This document shows positions 45,373 to 49,630 of a stretch of 49,630 nucleotides of DNA, piece after piece. Numbering within the stretch: position 1 is the first letter of the stretch; the number at the start of each line of letters is the position of its first letter. The stretch covers positions 1-49,630 of the forward strand of contig JAHFPK010000002.1 in NCBI GenBank assembly GCA_023266715.1, written 5' to 3'. The notes beneath the pieces were generated by a model. That model saw nothing but the letters and a program-made list of their open reading frames with translations. It had not been told where the DNA came from and did no database searches. This DNA is from Hyphomicrobiales bacterium. GTDB lineage: Bacteria > Pseudomonadota > Alphaproteobacteria > Rhizobiales > Aestuariivirgaceae. The translations under genes and the position numbers were made by a program.

Positions 45373-46830
45373 TCAGAACATCTTGTTCGCGGCATGCATG
45401 GGCGGTGGTTTTGGCGCTGACGAGCCGGTGACCGCGATCGATTCAAATTCCCTGTTGATGGCTTTTACCCAAGCCTTGGCCCGGTCGGTCAGTTGACGGT
45501 TATCGGTCTGGAAGCGGCCGCGCGAGACCATGATGCCGAGGTCGGCGCCATGGTAGCGATAGTCACCCGCTGTATAAACGCGGAGGTAAAACGCCTCGTC
45601 CTCATCGGAGACCACAAACCAGTCGATGGATTTGCGCACCAATTTAATCGCGCCCTTCGCATCCATGCGGTAGATGCCTGATGAGGGCGCCTTGGTAATC
45701 ATCTCAACCCGGTCAACCGGATATTTCAGGATGAGCTGGCTCCAGTTATCGAACTCGGACCATCGCTCCTGCACCTTGGAGAGATCAAGCTCCCACTCAA
45801 CATCCATGAATTCCAGCAAATGGAACATGTAAATGGGGCAGCCGCCATAGGTGGACGTGATCAGGTTTGTCAGTGGCGAGGCGCCCGAGATGCGGGGATT
45901 GATTTCACCGAGATAGACCTCGCGGGTATCCGTATCAATCAGGAAATCCATGCAGAAGGCGCCTTTGTAACCAGACTTGTAAAGCTGGTCGCCGAGCTTC
46001 TGCGCCATTTCGGTAACGGCTTTGCGTTCCTTGTCCATGCCGCCGGTAAACACATCATTGCCGCACCAGCCACCCTTGTAAGGCGTTACTTCAGGAAAAC
46101 CGGTGATATCGGTTTGCATCGGCCCCACCAGTGTGCCGTGCCGCGTGGCAACCGCTTCAACGGTGCCAGGGAGATGGTTAATGCGGCGCATGATTTTCAA
46201 CTGCTCATCCGCCATGTCGCTCTCATGGCTGTCCCAATCTCCCTCGGACTTGATGAAGAACGTGGTGCGGCCTGAATCGCCGTACGGGGTCTGTACCACA
46301 AGGTCGCGGCCTAGTTTTGCCCTGTCAGCAAGTTCACACAGCTCATCATAGGTTGTGGCCTCGCCCATGATGTTAGGGGCGCTCTGGATGCCCGCCTCGT
46401 TGCCGAGCTTGGTTGTGGTGATCTTGGAATCAATGTGCTTGCGCAATTTGGCTGGCGGAAGCGCTATCCTTTGGCCCAGTTCATTGGCAAGAAATTCGGT
46501 TTCCTCATCAAACATGACGAGCATCAAAAGACCAGGTCCACGCTCCTTGAGACGGGCGCGCACTTCCTTGTGACGCAGCAGGTAATTATTCACATCTTCG
46601 ATGGATTTGAACTCGTGGGGCCCGTGTTCGCGCGGCACAACAATCTTGGGATGGGTGCCATCAAAACTATCGAAAAAATTTATGTACTCGAACTTGTTGA
46701 TCCAGCGGCCAAGCCCCAGAATATTGTAAGGCGTTGGCGACAAAAACGTGATGGGGATTTGGTTTTGCCTGAAGTGGGCATAGATTTCAGACAGGCTTGT
46801 CAGGGTTGTTTTTTTTGCCGGTTTTGCCAC
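45373..46830 (-). CDS. stand-alone ATP-grasp protein of unknown function
   Basis: 485-residue ATP-grasp enzyme, often annotated 'biotin carboxylase' in databases. N-terminal pre-ATP-grasp part, then HIDSKITTTKLGNEAGI (residues 132-148), the ATP-binding loop QTPYGDSGRTTFF (180-192) and the metal-binding GEINPRISGASPLTNL (308-323). It lacks a biotin-carrier domain and has no acc partner nearby, so a true biotin carboxylase role is unlikely; a ligase joining an amine to a carboxylate is the family default. The substrate is unknown. It is a monocistronic leftward gene behind the IS/REP unit. Confidence 0.85.
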   Translation of the reverse strand: MAKPAKKTTLTSLSEIYAHFRQNQIPITFLSPTPYNILGLGRWINKFEYINFFDSFDGTHPKIVVPREHGPHEFKSIEDVNNYLLRHKEVRARLKERGPGLLMLVMFDEETEFLANELGQRIALPPAKLRKHIDSKITTTKLGNEAGIQSAPNIMGEATTYDELCELADRAKLGRDLVVQTPYGDSGRTTFFIKSEGDWDSHESDMADEQLKIMRRINHLPGTVEAVATRHGTLVGPMQTDITGFPEVTPYKGGWCGNDVFTGGMDKERKAVTEMAQKLGDQLYKSGYKGAFCMDFLIDTDTREVYLGEINPRISGASPLTNLITSTYGGCPIYMFHLLEFMDVEWELDLSKVQERWSEFDNWSQLILKYPVDRVEMITKAPSSGIYRMDAKGAIKLVRKSIDWFVVSDEDEAFYLRVYTAGDYRYHGADLGIMVSRGRFQTDNRQLTDRAKAWVKAINREFESIAVTGSSAPKPPPMHAANKMF

Positions 46831-46916
46831 TGGTACTCTCTCCTCGAAAATCGGAGACGAGTTAAGCCTAAATAATACAATTAGAAAAGCCGCTCATGGC
46901 GTGGGAAGGAGATATT

Positions 46917-47552
46917 TTAATTGGTTGCGCTGACGGACGCGCGTTCAATTGGCTGGACAAATTCGATAGCGACACCATTTTCGAGGTAGCGCACCACGCG
47001 TCCGCGCATTTTGCCCAGCATCACATAGGTTCCAAGGCCTGGCATGACATCCACGGTGATGCCGGCACCTGACACTGAAATGTCGATGACTTCGCAATTG
47101 TAAACCCGGCCATCGGGAAGGGTGATTTGTGACTGGCTATCGCGTGGTTCGAAACGTGCGTGTCTGCGGCCTTCTTCGCCAACGGCTGGACGCTCGCTCA
47201 GCCACTTGATGCGTGATTCAAGTTTTTCCAGCCGGGCGCCTTTGAGGGCAATTGTTATTTGGAAGCCGCCGGGAACGGCCTTGTCCGAGATCGCCTCAAT
47301 GCGGCCCAGTTCTTCGATATAGGCCACGATGTTCAGGCCAATCGGTGGAATCTTGTTAGTCAGAAAGGTGGCACCGGCTGTGGTCAGATTGGTGACTTCG
47401 CAGGGATGCTCGGACATGTCCGGGAGCATATAGCGCCCAAACAAAGCCTTGGGTTGATCTGGGTTTGCGGCCTGATCTTGTTTCTGGGCAGTGGCGTTCA
47501 CTATAGACCCTTTGATCTTCTTCCCGTTTTGGACTCGGTCCCAGGTGGGCAT
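46917..47552 (-). CDS. PilZ-domain protein (probable tandem PilZ)
   Basis: 211-residue protein. The C-terminal PilZ domain has RRHARFEPR near 129 and DISVSGAGI near 161, i.e. the RxxxR and D/NxSxxG c-di-GMP motifs. The first half contains a second, degenerate PilZ-like sheet (CEVTNLTTAGATF) without the arginine motif. It is probably a c-di-GMP effector. The start may be ATG 47552 or GTG 47501 (preceded by AAGGG); homologues often begin MNA, which would favour the latter. A PAS_5 gene lies 80 bp upstream on the same strand. Confidence 0.85.
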   Translation of the reverse strand: MPTWDRVQNGKKIKGSIVNATAQKQDQAANPDQPKALFGRYMLPDMSEHPCEVTNLTTAGATFLTNKIPPIGLNIVAYIEELGRIEAISDKAVPGGFQITIALKGARLEKLESRIKWLSERPAVGEEGRRHARFEPRDSQSQITLPDGRVYNCEVIDISVSGAGITVDVMPGLGTYVMLGKMRGRVVRYLENGVAIEFVQPIERASVSATN

Positions 47553-47631
47553 TTCTGGTCACACCTGTACCAGTTCGGTAACCCTAATGAGTTGCTGTAA
47601 AGGCGGAGTTAAGGAAAATGACATTTTCTTC

Positions 47632-48261
47632 CTAAGGACGACCGCCCCTGATCAGGCGGAAGCCACCCGAAACGATATCGGGTGGGCGCAAGCCTGCGAG
47701 CAACTTGTCGCCAGGCAGGGGCTCGGTCCAAATGAAACGGATGCCGGAAAGTTCCCTGTGGGTGATACTGTCATGGCCAAGATGGGCAATCTCACGGAAC
47801 GGGAAAACGCCGCCAAATATATGAAATCGCATACGATTTCGAGCGAGGACTGGCACGCCCAAGAGTTCCGCCCCAATCACCTGATCCTTGTCGGTTGTCA
47901 GGCGAAAACGAATGAGGCAGGGCTGCAGACTGGTTACCACCGTATCGAAAGCATGCTTCAGGGTATCGCGCTCAATACTTGTCCAGCCCTTGAGCGCATC
48001 TGTTCCAGTGAGACGTTGACGGAAAAGCTGGCAGGTTTCGCTGCCCGCCAGGCGCCACCTATAGGATTGATACAGATGATCTCTTTCCAGGATCAGCAGG
48101 TTTGGAACAATTCTGCTGATTTGTCTCAAATCGAGATCGCCACGGTCCGGGGCGGCATTTTCAGCCCGGATTTTTTCCCAGAAACGAAACAGCGTGCGGG
48201 TGCCGGGATGCAGGATTTGGGAATCGGCTTGGCTTGCGCCTCTATTGTCGTTAACTACCAT
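47632..48261 (-). CDS. PAS_5-type domain protein
   Basis: About 209 residues (ATG 48261; a TTG start at 48303 would add 14). The pattern FWEKIRAENAAPDRGDLDLRQI...VPNLLILERD...YRWRLAGSETCQLFRQRLTG and later LLGVPVLARNRM fits PAS_5, a widespread alphaproteobacterial family. No catalytic output domain is attached, so it may sense a ligand and act through protein contacts. It lies in the same direction as the PilZ gene. Confidence 0.82.
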   Translation of the reverse strand: MVVNDNRGASQADSQILHPGTRTLFRFWEKIRAENAAPDRGDLDLRQISRIVPNLLILERDHLYQSYRWRLAGSETCQLFRQRLTGTDALKGWTSIERDTLKHAFDTVVTSLQPCLIRFRLTTDKDQVIGAELLGVPVLARNRMRFHIFGGVFPFREIAHLGHDSITHRELSGIRFIWTEPLPGDKLLAGLRPPDIVSGGFRLIRGGRP

Positions 48262-48364
48262 CACGTAACCCCAAGGGCTGAGGCGGATCGCTGCCTGTGC
48301 CAATCATGAACTTTCAGGCTTAGTGCTGCAGGGGTCATGCCATTTGACGGGAGACTGTTAGCCT

Positions 48365-49093
48365 ATGGACGAGCACGCGGCGATGGAGCTTGAGACTTCA
48401 GCTAAGGAGCCATTTTTCAGGGCGCCGAAGATCGTCGTGATTTTGATTGCTTTATTGGTTGTGATCCATCTTGCCATTCAGCTTGCGGGCCCGAGCTGGC
48501 AGGTTTGGAGTCTCTATGCCTTTTCATTCATACCGGCACGGATTTCCGGTGGCGCACCTTTTCCTGCTATCTGGGGATCACAGGTCTGGTCCTTCCTGAC
48601 CTATGCATTTCTCCATGCTGACCTGATGCATTTATTTTTCAATAGTCTATGGCTCTTGGTTTTTGGATCAGTTGTGGCACGACGGTTGGGTGCCTTGAAA
48701 TTTTTGATGCTTGCCGGTGCGTCGGCCATTGTGGGTGCGGTTGCAACTTTGATCACCCATTGGGGGGAAGCAGCAATCGTGATCGGCGCTTCGGGTGCCG
48801 TGTCAGGTGTGATGGCGTCGGCCATACCCTTGATGTATGGATCAGGTCTTCGCCTGGGCGATACCTATCGCACGGACGTAACCACGGTCACACCCTTGCG
48901 ACCTCTCGAAATTCTCAGCAACAGGCGCGCGTTCATATTTACTTTGATCTGGATCGCGGTCACGCTTTTTTCCGGCGCCAGTGGCTGGACCGGGGCTGAT
49001 TTCATCACGGAGGGCCGAATTGCCTGGGAGGCCCATCTCGGTGGATTTGCTGCGGGACTGTTAGCCTTTTACTGGCTTGATAGGCGGAATTGA
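48365..49093 (+). CDS. rhomboid-family intramembrane serine protease
   Basis: 242-residue membrane protease. Catalytic Ser143 in GASGAVSG and His224 in EAHLGG are present, with HADLMHLFFNSLWL near residue 84 giving the conserved His/Asn region, and about six hydrophobic segments. Substrates are unknown. Divergent from the PAS gene. Confidence 0.93.
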   Translation: MDEHAAMELETSAKEPFFRAPKIVVILIALLVVIHLAIQLAGPSWQVWSLYAFSFIPARISGGAPFPAIWGSQVWSFLTYAFLHADLMHLFFNSLWLLVFGSVVARRLGALKFLMLAGASAIVGAVATLITHWGEAAIVIGASGAVSGVMASAIPLMYGSGLRLGDTYRTDVTTVTPLRPLEILSNRRAFIFTLIWIAVTLFSGASGWTGADFITEGRIAWEAHLGGFAAGLLAFYWLDRRN

Positions 49094-49155
49094 TTTACCT
49101 TCAGCTCAAGCGTGATACAATGCTCTGAGCAGAGCTCAAGTTACGGGAGGTACGC

Positions 49156-49590
49156 ATGTCTGTTTCCCACATCCTTGGTGTCAAAGGTCGTTCCGTCATT
49201 ACGGCCACGTCAAAGGACACGGTCCAGAGCACGGCGCAGAAATTATCGCAGCATCGCATCGGAGCGGTTGTGGTGGTTGATGAAAAGGGAGCCATAGCGG
49301 GCATTGCTTCTGAGCGAGATATCGTGCGCGCGCTTGCTGAGCATGGAGCGAAATCCATGGCAATGCCACTGTCGAACATCATGAGCAAAACCGTGAAAAC
49401 CTGTAAAGTTGGCGACAGCGAAACCGAGTTAATGACGTTGATGACAACCCACCGGATTCGTCATTTGCCGGTGGTGGAAGGCGGCAAGCTCGCAGGGATG
49501 ATATCAATCGGGGATATTGTGAAATTCCGCATTGAAGCCATCGAGCGCGAGGCGGAAGATATGAAGAGTTATATTGCGTCGGCCGGATAG
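49156..49590 (+). CDS. CBS-pair domain protein
   Basis: 144-residue protein made of two CBS repeats: RSVITATSKDTVQSTAQKLSQHRIGAVVVVDEKG (residues about 11-44) and KTVKTCKVGDSETELMTLMTTHRIRHLPVVEGGK (78-111). GIASERDIVRAL and GMISIGDIVKFRI are the matching second halves. The pair likely binds an adenine nucleotide. GGGAGG lies 7 nt before the ATG. Confidence 0.93.
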   Translation: MSVSHILGVKGRSVITATSKDTVQSTAQKLSQHRIGAVVVVDEKGAIAGIASERDIVRALAEHGAKSMAMPLSNIMSKTVKTCKVGDSETELMTLMTTHRIRHLPVVEGGKLAGMISIGDIVKFRIEAIEREAEDMKSYIASAG

Positions 49591-49630
49591 GTTCCTATTT
49601 TTCGTAGACGAAATCCGGATCGAAAAGCTT

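Overview
The window is a stretch of chromosomal core DNA from an alphaproteobacterium. The supporting signs are gene order and regulatory motifs: leuS-lptE-holA, parB-parA-rsmG-mnmG-mnmE, rho-hemJ-hemE, a replication origin next to hemE, maf-aroE-coaE-dnaQ/secB, a Tim44-like/MltA/Smr/XRE run, TTAA-N7-TTAA (CtrA-type) sites and REP-like palindromes. Base composition looks moderately GC-rich, and almost all genes are intact and tightly packed. I cannot name a genus; an order near Hyphomicrobiales is plausible but unproven.

Left third (1-21 kb): the 3' part of htpX, rsmB, a heparinase II/III-like gene, purH and a YbjQ-family gene run rightward. A leftward set follows: a DUF2066 protein, a lone LivH-type permease with an apparent 1-nt frameshift near its 3' end, and a small lipoprotein. 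Next come a HAD hydrolase, tRNA-Gly(GCC), a Pro-tRNA deacylase-like gene, a cnoX-like thioredoxin/TPR gene, LON-domain, Trm112 and DUF971 genes, a UbiH-like monooxygenase, the nitrogen module glnK-amtB behind a sigma-54 type promoter, and ftsK behind two CtrA-type boxes. After these lie a lolA-like gene, xthA, a degenerate cyclic-nucleotide-domain protein, a CenR/OtpR-like response regulator, a divergent L,D-transpeptidase and a YggS-type PLP protein.

Centre (21.8-40 kb): this is the origin domain. The 355-bp gap 36613-36967 between hemE and maf is AT-rich, has four DnaA-box-like 9-mers and one perfect CtrA-type box, and is very probably oriC. Genes on both sides mostly point away from it. 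parAB and two parS-like palindromes lie 6.5-8.5 kb to its left, an arrangement like that of Caulobacter. A yyaL-type gene, in head-on orientation, interrupts the rho/mnmE run.

Right part (40-49.6 kb): fxsA, the Tim44-like/mltA/smr/XRE operon, then an IS1182-type insertion sequence that appears to have landed in the centre of a REP palindrome, with a second REP in inverted orientation just beyond it. The window ends with a stand-alone ATP-grasp gene, a PilZ gene, a PAS_5-type gene, a rhomboid protease and a CBS-pair protein.

The only gene-free stretch over 300 bases is the origin region. No CRISPR array, prophage or rRNA operon was seen. I did not find a clearly new multi-gene defence or metabolic system. 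The most interesting signals are the oriC/CtrA/parS layout, the CtrA boxes before ftsK, the IS-in-REP junction and the frameshifted permease cassette.
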